Positions 23,501 to 35,202 are shown, counted from the stretch's first letter. The stretch: DNA of 64,000 nucleotides from Saxidomus purpurata (GCA_022818135.1 JAFMSR010000013.1:23954207-24018206); one strand, 5' to 3'. Numbers and translations are program-made. The notes: generated by a model not told the origin, from the sequence alone.

Positions 23501-26500
23501 TCTATTAGTCCATTAACAATGCCTCGCGAAATAGACTTGGTATTGTTAAGAAAAGCAGTCTTCTTACTCAAGTTGTTCTTCAACTTAAAAATGTGTTTTG
23601 ATATACTAAATTATCCACTGCGACTTTGGTCTTTAATTTCTTTCTTGCTTGGCTTAAAGATACATTGCTGCTCAAACTTGGTCAAGAAAAATGTTTAAAA
23701 CACATGAAATGATTGAAAATACGAAAACAAAATAGTTAGGGTGTTACTTTTCTAAGTGACAGAAACGAAAATGTACCTGACAAATTTGGTGGATCTTCAA
23801 TTTTTTACTATGATAGTTATAACAAAATTGTAACTTTAGAAAGAAATGCTATTTTTAAGAAAGCAACCCTGTAAGGACTGTTTAGTTTAAACTTTAAAAA
23901 GGAGAGCCCCCTAAAGCCTTAAAGGGAATATCTCCTTGATAGTGAAACGAAAACGCCAAACAATTTATACATGAAATATAGATGCACAACAAACATATTT
24001 CCTTTTAAACTCTTTTTCCAATACTAAGTAATACATTCATTCAGAAAATTAAATGTGAATACTAACTGATGTAATAATGAACATTGTTAATTAAAACATT
24101 ATTGGTTGAAACTCATGTAACTAGGTAACAAAGAATACCGCTGATTGCAAACGTATTTTGTTGAAAATGGGGGTACTTCGATAATTAAGAATATTGCTAG
24201 TAAAAATGATATTTTGTTGAAACTAAGAAACATCAATCAATCATATGAATATGGCTACCTGAAATGGTATCTTGTGGAATCTAAGGTAGGTCTCAAGCTT
24301 CATAACAAAATGTCCCAGACTTGGGATAGTCCTCTCTCTACCAGTGTGGTGCAAAATTACAACATCTTTTGGGTAATCGACGCCACAGACTCTGTAATAA
24401 ATTGAATAACGAATCATTTAAATCGTTGCCTATAAATAACAGAGCTTTTCCTGATCGACGAGTGGAGATTTTTGTTGGCTTGATTGTGACACAACAAGTC
24501 CCCTAATTAATCGTTGATAAATCCATGGTTTCGCAGTTTGATTGAAAATAACGCATGATGTTAGAAAGGCAGCAGTGTTCGACATTCTTTCTGACTAATG
24601 AAATTTCTGTATGACATCATTGACTCGAAGGTAATCGATTACATAACATGACTTGATACAGAATGTTTTAAGTTCAACTGGCAAACAACAATGAAACCAG
24701 ACTATACCTCGGGTATAATGCCGTTTAAATTTTTCATTTTGTCACTACGAAACGGCACAAACATTCTCACCGATGACATGTATAATACCTTTTGTACTTC
24801 AATCTTATCAAAAACGTTTAAATCAATCTTACATTACTTCACCTTAACGTTTAGAGCGTATAGCTGTCCATTTAATGGAGTTGAATTTTTGTGAACATTC
24901 TCTGAATACAGCTAGGTGCAATGCAGAAGATGGTTCCAAGACATACTGGTATCAGACAAGCCACAGCTGAATCCCCCAGATCAATCTATGGAGTCCAGCC
25001 TAATGATAACTTTGGGGAGTGTGGTGTTTTATCCGTTTCGGGAGAAAGAGAACGGTTCGGATATTGTCGTTCGCAAGGCATTCTGGTTGTCTTAGGAATG
25101 AAAACAGCCAGGTTGGTCGGAAGGGTATCAGCTACCTGATTGTGTCCCTATATTGCGGCTTAAAGTAACCCATTATGGTACCAGCTCACTGTAGTTTATA
25201 TCAACCTACAGTTATGACTGATACCATCGAGACTGACAATCTATGTGTAGTTTTTATGAACTGTTAACCTATATTTTAAACAAAGATTAATGGCAAATTT
25301 TAAAGAATGACAGACTTTACTTAACCATCAATGATTTAAGAGATGGATGTACCTGAAGTTTGACATATTGCAGTCAACACATACTTTATCACAATATAAG
25401 AGCCAGTTAAAGCTCTTGGTTTTGTATTCAACTTAACTATTTTACTTTCATTTCGATTAATTCTTCAATTATTTATAAATGTTTTTTATATAAAATTAAT
25501 ATGCTGGATCTTTCCGTATCAACGTTTCGTTGCAAAATTTTAAGAAGAAACACGCTAGAAGAGGTTCGTATACTAGTAAAGTATAACTACAACCAATTTA
25601 TGACCAAGAGCTTAACACCGGTCAGCATGGATGAGTGAGTAAAAGGTGAGTCCGTGATTTTCGCTGATGATAATTACACACATAGTGATAATATTTCGCT
25701 AATGCATTCTCTGGCCGTAAAATATACACGCAGTTTTGTTGTTACCTTTTTCTCCGCTGAATTGTTTACCATACCTTGTCTGGAATTCCGCAGTCAAATG
25801 TGAAGTTGAGATATGTTATGGCGAGCTAATATGTCTCGGTCTATCTTATTTTTTCAATACAAGGCATAAAGCTTTTCTTGCGAGTTGTCAATAATGTAAA
25901 CCAACCTGTCTTGGCATTTTCGCAGGTTTACATTTCGAAGTTTTAATGAATTTTCAATTATTTTTACCAAAATATAGGGCACTGATGCGTTTTAGTATAG
26001 TATAAAGTTTTATGGATAACTTTTGTTTACCGACCTGCCTAGCTTTGTCGTACATATTTGTAGACATAATGTTTTATTTCCAATTTTAAATCTACCAACA
26101 TTTGTTTTGTAGCTTATTTTCAATTATTTATCAACATTTCCGTACAGCCCCGAGTTATTTTCCAATTCATTCGTATAACGCTGACGTACACGTAAACTTT
26201 GTACAAGATATGATTTCAGTTGTAAATCTACTTGTTTGGCCTTTGTTTATGTATTGCTAATTGTAAATTATTACCAACCGTTCCGTATATCTCCGCCGTA
26301 CACGTAAACTTTGTTACTACACGATGTTATTTCAGTTGTAAACCTACCTGTTTGACCTGTGTTTATGCATTACCAACCTGTCTGGTCTTTCTGCACGTAT
26401 ATGCGAGTTTAGTAAATAAAAATAATTTCTTTATTTTTACCAACCTTTCTGTATAACTCTGACGGGTCTTCCGTAGGTACATGTAAAGTTTTGCTCCCCC

Positions 26501-26566
26501 TAATACGGCTGCTCCTGTCGCCATATATACCCCATACTTCCTCAAAAAGTTTGAAATATTATCCAT
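20522..26566 (-). CDS. FAXC-like protein, gene 3 (six coding exons, 290 aa)
   Basis: Coding exons, minus strand: 26566-26445, 24391-24259, 23291-23086, 21897-21692, 20969-20850 and 20607-20522 (stop TAA). The total is 873 nt and all phases agree. Relative to gene 1, exon 1 is two codons shorter and exon 4 two codons longer, so both proteins have 290 residues. Landmarks are KYGVYMATGAAVLGGAKLYM (N-terminal hydrophobic segment), DVVILHHTGRERTIPSLGHF, KKKSPWIEYNG, KWLEEFTYW, IGRHSDKEVQDM, LLGDKTFVMGD and YWPDWESIL. Membership in the failed axon connections / metaxin-like GST-fold family is well supported by these. The first donor is AAAG|GTTGGT, weaker than the GTAAGT of gene 1. A GTAAAA four bases further on would shift the frame, so the weak site must be used if the gene is expressed as modelled. 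UTRs are not placed. Confidence 0.87.
21484..21537 (+). pseudogene. tRNA-Asp-like pseudogene
   Basis: Starts TCCTCGTTAGTATAGTGG, the usual 5' end of eukaryotic tRNA-Asp, and ends with a T-arm and acceptor-like CCCCGACGGAG. About 16 nt between the D-arm and the anticodon loop, including the first anticodon base, are missing, so it cannot fold as a working tRNA. It lies in intron 4 of gene 3, opposite strand. Confidence 0.8.
22330..23010. repeat. Degenerate tandem repeat, intron 3 of gene 3
   Basis: Orthologous in position to the repeat at 10530-11245, with AAAAGGGCCATAATT, TTGACAGAGTTAC and a GACGCCAACACCGAGACAG tail next to exon 3. No coding capacity. Confidence 0.6.
25890..26430 (-). repeat. 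Tandem array of exon-1-end/donor-like units in gene 3 intron 1
   Basis: Reading the minus strand away from exon 1, related blocks recur near 26400-26371, 26320-26273, 26215-26176, 26050 and 25930. They resemble the last bases of exon 1 plus the donor, for example AAGTTTACGTGTACGGCGG then ATATACGGAACGGTTGGTAA. The clearest period is about 105 bp. Arm A has matching units at 19557-19600 and 19670-19700, the second followed by GTTGGTAAGT. Gene 1 intron 1 shows at least one unit (7140-7175). Confidence 0.6.
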
Positions 26567-29500
26567 TCTTTCCAGTGAATGTGTCTGTAGAATGTCTCAC
26601 ACAACCCTATATACAAAATATGTGTATGCATATATGCTACTAGTGCATGCTCGACTGAGATATTGATAACGCATTCTAGGTGAATCAGTGAGCCGTGTTT
26701 TATTGGAAAACGCAAACATTTGGAGTATTGAGTCCCAACCCGATTGACAGGCTCAACTACATCTACGGTCGTACAGTAATCAAAATAAAGTTATCAAAGC
26801 AAATTGTAAAATTTCAAATTCTTCATTATACAGTTTTATAATTAACAAGATAAAAATCTTTTCATCGTGAAAATCACGACTATGCCGCGGTTATCAACTT
26901 GTATTTTAATCGTTTCGCAATAATATCACATGTAATTCCTGGTGTCTATCGATGCATAACATGTTTATCTTGAAAAGCATGTGCATGAAAACACCCCGTC
27001 TTATCTGCTGTCATTAGATTTCCTCCTGAAAGTCTACCGAAGGCAGAAAAATTGTCGCAAGCACACTCGCTTTCGAAACGTGTTCGTCTGGTTACCAGTT
27101 TTCGGGGCCTTTGAAGCCATACCGTAGTACGCGTAGGAATCAAACCCGCCGAGGTAAATGTGGCTTTCCTAAAAAAAATAAGTTATTAAAATTTATATCC
27201 GTTGATTTCTTGCACATTTGTGTAAACCAGTCTACTGGTAACTCGATTAAGTGTTTTTCTTTTCTTGTAAACAGAATACTTTTACGCCTAAAACACTTTT
27301 CTCATTTTGTCATATGCATCTTTATGTAACGATTTATGCAAATAAACTTTCAAAGACTATTGTATTGCTTGACTAGTTTCTGCATTTGTTTCCATAATTA
27401 CATTCAATTACAGCCACCTTTTCGACATAGTTATATAGTTCATGGCATATGAGTATTTTTTTCAATAACACAAACTTAAGAAACAAATAGTTTTCTTTCA
27501 TGAAGTAAATTGTTTAGAAAACAAATAAATATTAACACATAATTACAACAGCCATTTGATTTGGATCTATCTCAAAACATTAAACAGTAGGGATATTATC
27601 GTATTTTTTTTCAATAAATTTTTACACTTGCCAGCATTTATAAAACTTCATACTTCAAATTTTGTTAAGAAAGACTCAGCCTTTAAGTAAGTCAACTGGT
27701 ACATTAAACTATTCATTAAAGGGCTTTGCTTTGCTATCAGTTTAGATTTTTAAGAATTAAGTTATTACAGTATTTCATCTTATATATTTTCTTACGTTTT
27801 CTTTTAACTATTCATAAATCTTTATACATGTAGTGTAGCGTTTAAACTTTCCTTATGATTTCATGCATAAATGTTATAGGCGCCTTCATGTGTTGCAAGC
27901 CTGATTCAGGCATAGTTTTTGCATTATTACTGATGTTTACAAAACTGAATAACATGATAAACAAACTGCGCATCAATTGATATTTATATCACACGAACAA
28001 GAAAAAAACGTTGAATATTAATGTCAAAGTTAAATATTAAACTATGACTGACAAAGAATGTATCTACATCTTTTTCCAATAAATCGTTTGGGATCCTTTT
28101 AACGTAAACAGTATCAGTTACGTACCACGGCATTTCGAACAGAGGAACAGCAAATCATTTTCGACGTCGAATTTTCGCATAGTTACGTCGACGTTTTTTC
28201 AAACAGACAATCAGTCAGTTTTTGCCTAATGTTTTGATTGTATAGCAGTATTTTTATATCATTGTCCCTTCAGTATAAAATAAGTAAAACTCGGTTATAA
28301 CAAACTCCTCAGGACCATGGGAAAATATTCGCTATATATACGATGTTCGCTTTATCCGTTTAAATATACATGTAGGCATGCACATGCATATATATCTCAA
28401 TATTTATTAATTGATTTACCTGTTAAACCTGCTTGTGTCAGCATCAGAATCGTCTGTTTCGGATACTTTCATTACCTCGATAAGGAAAAGTTTAAAAATA
28501 TGTTTCAAGGCTCCCTTCTCATAAATACTATACGCATTTATTTTGCACAAATCAAGAAAAGTATTTCCGAGATCGTTTGGTTTTAAAAACACAGCATTTG
28601 TTCAAAAACAATTTCTGGTACGTCACAATGAGATTCATAATAAATTTTAATCTGGTTCAGGGTATAAAAAGGGTCGAATCTGGGCACAATCTGCCGTGTC
28701 TCGGTATTATCATCAATAAAACTTCCCTTAGGTCCAGGATAAATGACTTTTACTTTTTGATGACAAAGTTAAAGAATGAAAGTTTTTATTGCATAATTTC
28801 GCCTCGCTTTGTTAGTATTCCTGATAGGGTACTTACTTTAAAGTAATAATCATTGGAAATTTCAATTTTGCTCTTATTATTGCATTCAGATATAATTCAA
28901 ACTCTTCAAAGTCTGTTTAAAACGACAGCGCCTTCCGTTTTCGCTAAATTAAACAAGAATGAATGAACAAAGTAAAATCATTCTCGTCATGCTGACAGAA
29001 TTGACGTGAATCTGCACATTTACACCTTTGCAATGCGTCAATAGCTACTACATCATTACTTTTGCAATATCTTTATTTTCATTTATACTAATTTGGTTTT
29101 AAAGTGATAATGAATTAATTATGTTTTGCAGATTTAAATAAAGTTATCACCGATCCATATCCTCTATCAATGCACTCATGACTTAAATATCAGCGATTTC
29201 TTTTTACCATTTTAGGGAAGGGTGTGGGTCCGGAATTCGGACTGAAACTTTTGGTTAAAAGGTGTTAAACTAAGGGGTGAACAGTTAAACCCATATTTTA
29301 AATGATTAATGTGCATTTTGCCATACACATGTACTTGTAGAGAGAGAAACGGTAATTCGATGGTAACTATACATTACATCATAATTTTTCATATATGATA
29401 GAACGTTTCTTTTGCTTTACTACAATTCTAATTCGTTATTGTTGTGTATGTTTAAGATTGTTTTTTCATAAATCGGGATAGAAAGCTTTAGATAACAATT

Positions 29501-30020
29501 TGTTAATAACAGGGATGCCACAATGATAAAATAAACAAATGGCTTTGCAACACTTGCCATATACGTACCGCGGTCACGTACGTAGTAATGCTAGGAATTA
29601 GTAACTCAGAGAATAATTGTTAAAAAATTATATTTCATGATTAACCAGCTAGATTTGACGATAGAATGTGCCTTATTCAGGCGAACGTTCGCAGACTTCG
29701 GGGAATTGTTTCTCTTTAGCAATTTGAATCATCCAGAATTAAAATCGTCACCATCACATTTACATGTATATGTATTGCATCACTTATGCAATGGATATAT
29801 GAATTATGATGACCTTATAAGCAATCACTTTATCATTAAAATATACGCATAAATTATATACTCTTATTATTTCATATAGTACTCCTAACAGTGAATATCA
29901 TTATGTCTGCTATTAATATGAAAAACTATGTATTACATTGTGGCGCTGTCTGGATCGTGCAAACCTATTTTTGCCAGACAGGATTCATATGTTAATCACA
30001 AAACATCCACGAGAGCATGA
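26270..30020 (-). repeat. Inverted duplicon arm B (FAXC-like gene 3 exon 1 and 5' flank)
   Basis: Contains exon 1 of gene 3 and its upstream region. It is the mirror copy of arm A at 17065-19710 and partly matches the gene 1 flank (7387-9790). The distal breakpoint is near 30020, where similarity to 17065 ends. Open frames inside show no known domain and are treated as chance. Confidence 0.75.
26735..28255. other. Arm B-specific 1.5-kb segment
   Basis: Absent from arm A, where the flanking blocks meet near 19.25 kb. AT-rich; no TIRs, RT or transposase motif noticed. Either an insertion in arm B or a deletion in arm A. Confidence 0.55.
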
Positions 30021-30169
30021 CTCAACTGATAATTATCAATTTTCCGATATCTGCCAGCAAATGTTTTAGCTATTGACGCACGACAGCTATCATGCTTTGC
30101 ATTTTCGAAGACAGTAGGTACAAACTTCCGTTACGTGAGTTTCAAAAGATCAAGTGGTATAAATCATAT

Positions 30170-31533
30170 GGCAGATCATCATGGTACAACACCCTAGCCA
30201 TTTTACAATTAGACCCCTTGGTTCTTTTACCATATAAATTAATTATGGTTTCAAAATGTGCACCTCTACACAACCATATTCATTTGTAACATCTTCATAG
30301 TCTTTTGGTTTCTCTTGGTAACCTTTGGTAACCATCACCTATAATTTATTGTTTTCAACTGTCACATTTTGGTTCTGTACTCAAGAGGATTTTGTTTAAA
30401 TCCATATTCCTAAACTAACATTTTGGTTACTTTAGTGACTATTAAACAAGTTAAACAAGTTACAAGTTACAATCCGAACACAAAAAAATACAAGGACACG
30501 GATGACGTTCTAACAAAGTGATACTTCTGTGGCTATGCTATTGTTCTCTCCATTGTTCTTTTAAATTTTAGCCACATATCAGAGTGAATGAATAAAATTT
30601 ATTGTCCCCCTGAGCCATCTATACGTTAGCTCGGGCAGACAGACAGACGAACAGACGGTGCGATTTCAATCATGAAAATCCTTATATTAAAACAAACAAC
30701 ACACAAAAGCGAACACGAATCAATAAATGAACATATTTTCTTTTAATCTGTTTTAACCCTACTAAAATCGTCCTTTCTGCACAACAGATTGTATATGTAC
30801 AATTTACAGGATAGGGATTTTAAGTTTTAGATTTTTAGGTTTTGCACCTTTGTGTTCTCATATGGATTTAAACAAAAGCTTAAAGGTCCAATACTAACGA
30901 AAGTGAAAATTGAAATATACTTTAAAAAGTACAGAAATAAGTTATTTTTAATAAAAAATGAAAGTTGGTATGTAGATATTCTAAACAAATCACAGTACAT
31001 GTACAATTATTTTTCTATGCATTATGAAGAAAGAGATTTCAACATAATACACATACTTTTCTTCGTGTTCCGAACACTTTCTGTAAATTTTAACCTGCCA
31101 ATCTTCATTATTTAGTGTCTTGCATAAGGTAATGTACATGCCATTGAAATAACTGTCACTTCATTTTCGCTTAGTAGTGGACCTTTAATCTAGGCTAATA
31201 ATAAATCAGAAATTAAACTACTGCTCTATCAAAATCAACTGATACACTGGTCTGTCTATACTGCATATATCTTTCTCATTTACTGTATATTTGACACACA
31301 GAATTGAGTCACCGTAAGTGTGCACGACAAAAATATACAGTATTTCCACAAATCACGTTTAATACACTATAACAACAGTTAACAAGACGAATTTTGATGC
31401 AAGGCATCAAAGACGCCGCGCATGTTTTGAAGCATGGCTGGGAGATGGGCACTGGGGCAGGTTTCTATTATAAAATGTGCGTGGTTAACATCAGCGAACC
31501 CTTTTTTACTACATAAAATGATCATTACCTCTG
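30170..31533. other. Gene-free stretch
   Basis: No supported exon. A GACAGACAGACGAACAGACGG repeat tract near 30635-30660 is the only notable simple sequence. Confidence 0.4.
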
Positions 31534-31822
31534 TCACGGACCTATATACACATTATGTTAATTATGTTATTTGTTTTATTCATCCTTGTAATGATATATG
31601 CAAATAAAAAGATTTTAAATGATTTTCTAGTTTCTGTTTTTTATTTTCATTCACTCATGGGAATTTTCGTAACTGGAAATGCAGATAAGTTGTTAAACTG
31701 TCAAAGAACTTGAACAAAAAATATCGCTAAAATTTATCGAACTATTTAAATACAAAAAAAGAAAAGTAATACTTTTTTCTAATAGAGAACGGACCTATAC
31801 ACATGTGTATATAGGTCCGTGA
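31534..31822. mobile_element. MITE-like element with 20-bp perfect TIRs
   Basis: TCACGGACCTATATACACAT at 31534-31553 is exactly inverted at 31803-31822. A second, partial copy of the repeat near 31790 makes the right end itself palindromic. A related end pair, CACGGACCTATAT...GATCCGTG, occurs near 51353-51385. No coding capacity; no clear target duplication. Confidence 0.7.
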
Positions 31823-32048
31823 TTGCAATGATTTTGGGTTTTAATACCGTCTAAGGGAGGTAATCGTTACAACATAAAGTACACACTAAGTTACATCGCG
31901 GCGTCAATAAAGTATTACAGGGTACAATGCTGCACACTATAGATATATATACTTCGATTGTTTTAGAAATATGTTATGAAAACGTAGGTAGCAATCAAGA
32001 TGGCGTGTTTCGGTATAGGTATCACATGATCAAAATAAACTATATTCC

Positions 32049-32113
32049 AATCGGAACTCCTCGGGTAATTCAGTCATCCTTCATGAAGCACTCATCATCG
32101 AGGAGTTCCGATT
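32049..32113. repeat. Perfect 15-bp stem hairpin
   Basis: AATCGGAACTCCTCG at 32049-32063 is exactly complementary to 32099-32113, with a 35-nt loop. No repeats elsewhere noticed. Function unknown. Confidence 0.7.
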
Positions 32114-32189
32114 AACTATATTCATCTCAAACACAATTCCCAGCAAGCAAGCACAAATGGGCTGTACCTGGGCAAACTCTGTATTGGTT

Positions 32190-32420
32190 ACCGATGTGGG
32201 ACCCATCTGGGACCCATATTAGAAAGTTTTGCCCATGACAAAGTAACCTTTCATAAATATATAAAGTCTACGTTGAGAAAAGATGCTGGTCTTTTTTCTG
32301 TAATTGTATGAAATTTAATTTTTACATTAAAAGATATGTGTTTGTTACTAATGTGGGACCCTTGTGGGACCCATATTAAAAGAGTTTGCCCTTATATGAC
32401 CCATGTGGGACCTATATAAA
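32190..32420. repeat. GTGGGACCCAT short interspersed minisatellite
   Basis: Two paragraphs about 155 bp apart each contain paired TGTGGGACCC/TGGGACCCATATTA words followed by TTTGCCC. A further ATGTGGGACCTATAT is at about 32402. This is an old tandem duplication just upstream of the DUF4806-like exons. Confidence 0.6.
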
Positions 32421-32447
32421 GAAATACTTCCTTTTTAAACTGAAAAG

Positions 32448-34561
32448 GCACGTACTAAATTGAAACAGGCGGGAGAAGAAAGCGACCTGCAAACGGATGA
32501 CAATAACAGCAATAGAAAAAGAAAACGAAGGTAAATGTTGTTTGCATGGCAGATTTCACAGTCTTGAATGATAGTTTATTTTATAGGAGACTGAATCCTA
32601 GATCTGCCTAAAACAGCTAAAACCCGCAAGAAGTTCATGCATCAGCATTTCAACTTTCGTTGGCTTTTAATTGTTTCACATATATAACAGGTATTGCCAT
32701 ACCATGTTTGGTGCACCAGTCATATGCATCATGTTGAAAGTAGTTGTATAAATATATTTCAATGCTGTATTATGTATTTTTATAAATTATTTGGTTGAAT
32801 TTTAATTTCTGGATACTCCACTATTAACAGAGCACCAAATCGGATCATGTCCTCAGATTTTGATGACTCAGATGATCCTGAGCCAGTTCAGAGGAAATCA
32901 AAAACTAAGAGTAACACTCATCTTCCACGTTACAAAGCCTACCACCGAGGCTACCATTGATACGTTCGGTGGAAGCTACGTATCGGTCACTTCCTTTGAC
33001 GCAAGGACCGTAAACTTCAGCAGCGGGTACTGCAGTACTAGCAAGAGGTATATTGAACCAGCTGTTAAAACCTTATATTTATTTATAATTGTTGCGATGT
33101 TATACAATTATGAACTCGTGAGACATTGGATATGATGTGATATTCACAAGAGGAAGGTAATATTGACCAAGCCAATAGCCTTGGTCAATATTGATCTATT
33201 CTGGTGAATATCACATCATTATCATTGTCTAAAAGTCCATAAATGTTTTATAATATGTACAGTACATATTTCATACTCAAGAACAAGTTTTGGATGTTTT
33301 ATTAATAGAATATCAAAATGTGCTGGACGACGGCCGTATTTTGATTCATTTTGGTGACGTTGTAACCAAGTTTTGATTCTGGCACCGTTAAACGGTAATA
33401 TTCAAATCAATGACGTTTCTAAGATATACCGATAGAAATAATTTTTATTTGGAGAAAACCAAATCAACATGAAATATGTATTATATTTTGCTTCACTGGT
33501 CGTCCTTTGGAACAATACGACATTGTTTATATATAGATCATACAATTACTTAAATTGTTTTCACCTCTTAGATACTGATCTTTGGTATAGCATACTTGTA
33601 CATTAAATTTTCATGATTCATGCTTCCCATTTTGCTTTCAAGTTATTACACATACTTTAATTAGTGTCAAGAAAACTTCATGTATAAGGATTAATACTTA
33701 ATTCTATCCCTATTAACAGATGCTTCGTATATTATCAATCTAATTAGATTAATAATTTGTATAAAAATCTGAACTCCAAATTGTGCTACATGATCCGGTA
33801 AATCACCTGGAAGTAAAACCTATTTCCGAAATTATTTCTCAGTTTTGTATTAAACTATCAATCCTTTCTTATTTCATCACGCATGTGATGCCCAGTTCCT
33901 GACACTGCTTGAAAAGATCATCGAGAAGCAAAAGGAGCAGCGACGACTCCTACAACTATGACTAACAAGGGGACCAGCAGTTGAGGAAAAATTGAAGTTT
34001 CTTTCCCCATTACAACGGTGAAAGACATGGACTCCTTTAATGAATTACTGAAGGAGTCTGACAAATATTCATGTGTGGTGAGCATAATTAAGATTAAGTT
34101 ACTTGTTATGTACAAACTCATTTTTTCGTCCTAGAGGAATGGTTTAAAAAGCCACATGTGAATTGAAAACTAGATTTAAGAGTAATTACTCTCTTTATTG
34201 TACATTATATCCACCATCGTCAATTGATGCAATTATTACATACTAAAGAACCTTACTCTTATTTTTTCTGATTCTTAGTCACTTTCCTAAGTAACTATAA
34301 ATGAAGTGTTGAATACTCATCCTTTGGCAGATGTGTGTCCTTCAAATATTTGTGCTTCAAATTTGAATGCTGTGGTGAAGAGTTTAATATTATTATTACA
34401 GGTGAAGTAGGCCTCATTGTTTGGAGGGACGAACGCTCGTGAAAGAGTGAACAGACTAATGAAAGAAGTCATGACAAATGAACTTGCAGTTCAGTACAAT
34501 CTGCAAGGAAAGAAAGGCAAACTCCCATTGAATACTCTTCGTATCATGGGTGTTCTGTATA
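32448..34561 (+). pseudogene. DUF4806-family gene fragment (C-terminal half, probably decayed)
   Basis: Four exon-like blocks. 32448-32530 ends at GAAG|GTAAAT and joins in phase to 32831 onward, giving an acidic, basic-tailed linker (SDLQTDDNNSNRKRKR, then APNRIMSSDFDDSDD) resembling linkers of DUF4806 proteins. 33896-33958 encodes a coil (FLTLLEKIIEKQKEQRRLLQ) that runs into TGA at 33959. About 33986-34077, in another frame, encodes SFPITTVKDMDSFNELL with a GTGAGC donor in phase 0. 34411-34561 encodes the DUF4806 core (LFGGTNARERVNRLMKEV, NELAVQYNLQGKKGK) and ends at a GTAAGT donor. The N-terminal domain and final exon were not found. DUF4806 function is unknown; the charged linker suggests a nuclear protein. 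The stop and frame change argue for a pseudogene, though an unseen splice is possible. Confidence 0.65.
33132..33219. repeat. Foldback/hairpin element, 88 bp
   Basis: The outer stem of 16 bp (ATGATGTGATATTCAC with 33204-33219) and inner stem of 13 bp (AATATTGACCAAG with its complement) are separated by an 11x11 internal loop and closed by a loop of about 8 nt. It could be a tiny foldback transposon or a transcribed hairpin. No second copy was seen in the window. Confidence 0.75.
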
Positions 34562-35070
34562 GTAAGTAATTTTGGTGTAGATTTGGTCCATCATTAATGG
34601 ACAAGCATACCGGTTGTTGTTGAGAATACCATATTAATTTAATCTTGATCTAGTTTTGGAGTGAGGTTGATATTAGGTCCATAATTACTTTATTTATCAA
34701 AATAAGCAGTATGTGCTCTTAATTCAAATTTGAATGAATTTGTAAGTGAACCTGGACATCTTGGCAGCAATAGCATAACATGGATATTTGACAAAGTCAA
34801 TTGTATTATAATTATCAATATCTTAAAAGAGACTCACTTTTTAATCTCTTATTGTTTTGTGTACTGAAAAACAATTACCATCTCATTATCAAAGTACTCA
34901 ATGGTACATGGTTTACAGGAATAACCATCCAGTGCAGACATATACCATTACTGCTTAACTTTATGTCATTGATGTCTATTGAACATATCGTTACAATACT
35001 GTTAAATTAAAAGCTTTTGTTTTGTTCTATTTCGTATAATTATTGTTTGTGTTATTGTTGTTGTCATTGT
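34562..35070. other. Gene-free stretch
   Basis: No final DUF4806 exon or other coding sequence recognised before the retroelement tail. Confidence 0.4.
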
Positions 35071-35144
35071 CTTTGAAGGTCTCGAGGGCTATAGGTCGCA
35101 ACCTATACGAGTCACCTTCATCAAATAAAGGTTATTATTTTTTA

Positions 35145-35202
<58 letters not shown>
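35070..35202 (+). mobile_element. Retroelement 3' tail with ATT microsatellite
   Basis: GGTCTCGAGGGCTATAGG, then AATAAAGGTTATT and (TTA)n at about 35152-35202. This is the usual form of a non-LTR retrotransposon 3' end whose tail has become a microsatellite. No coding part is attached. Confidence 0.55.

Noticed and set aside
26231..26456. 74-codon plus-strand frame over gene 3 exon 1
   Set aside because: Shadow of the exon and donor-like repeat array on the opposite strand.
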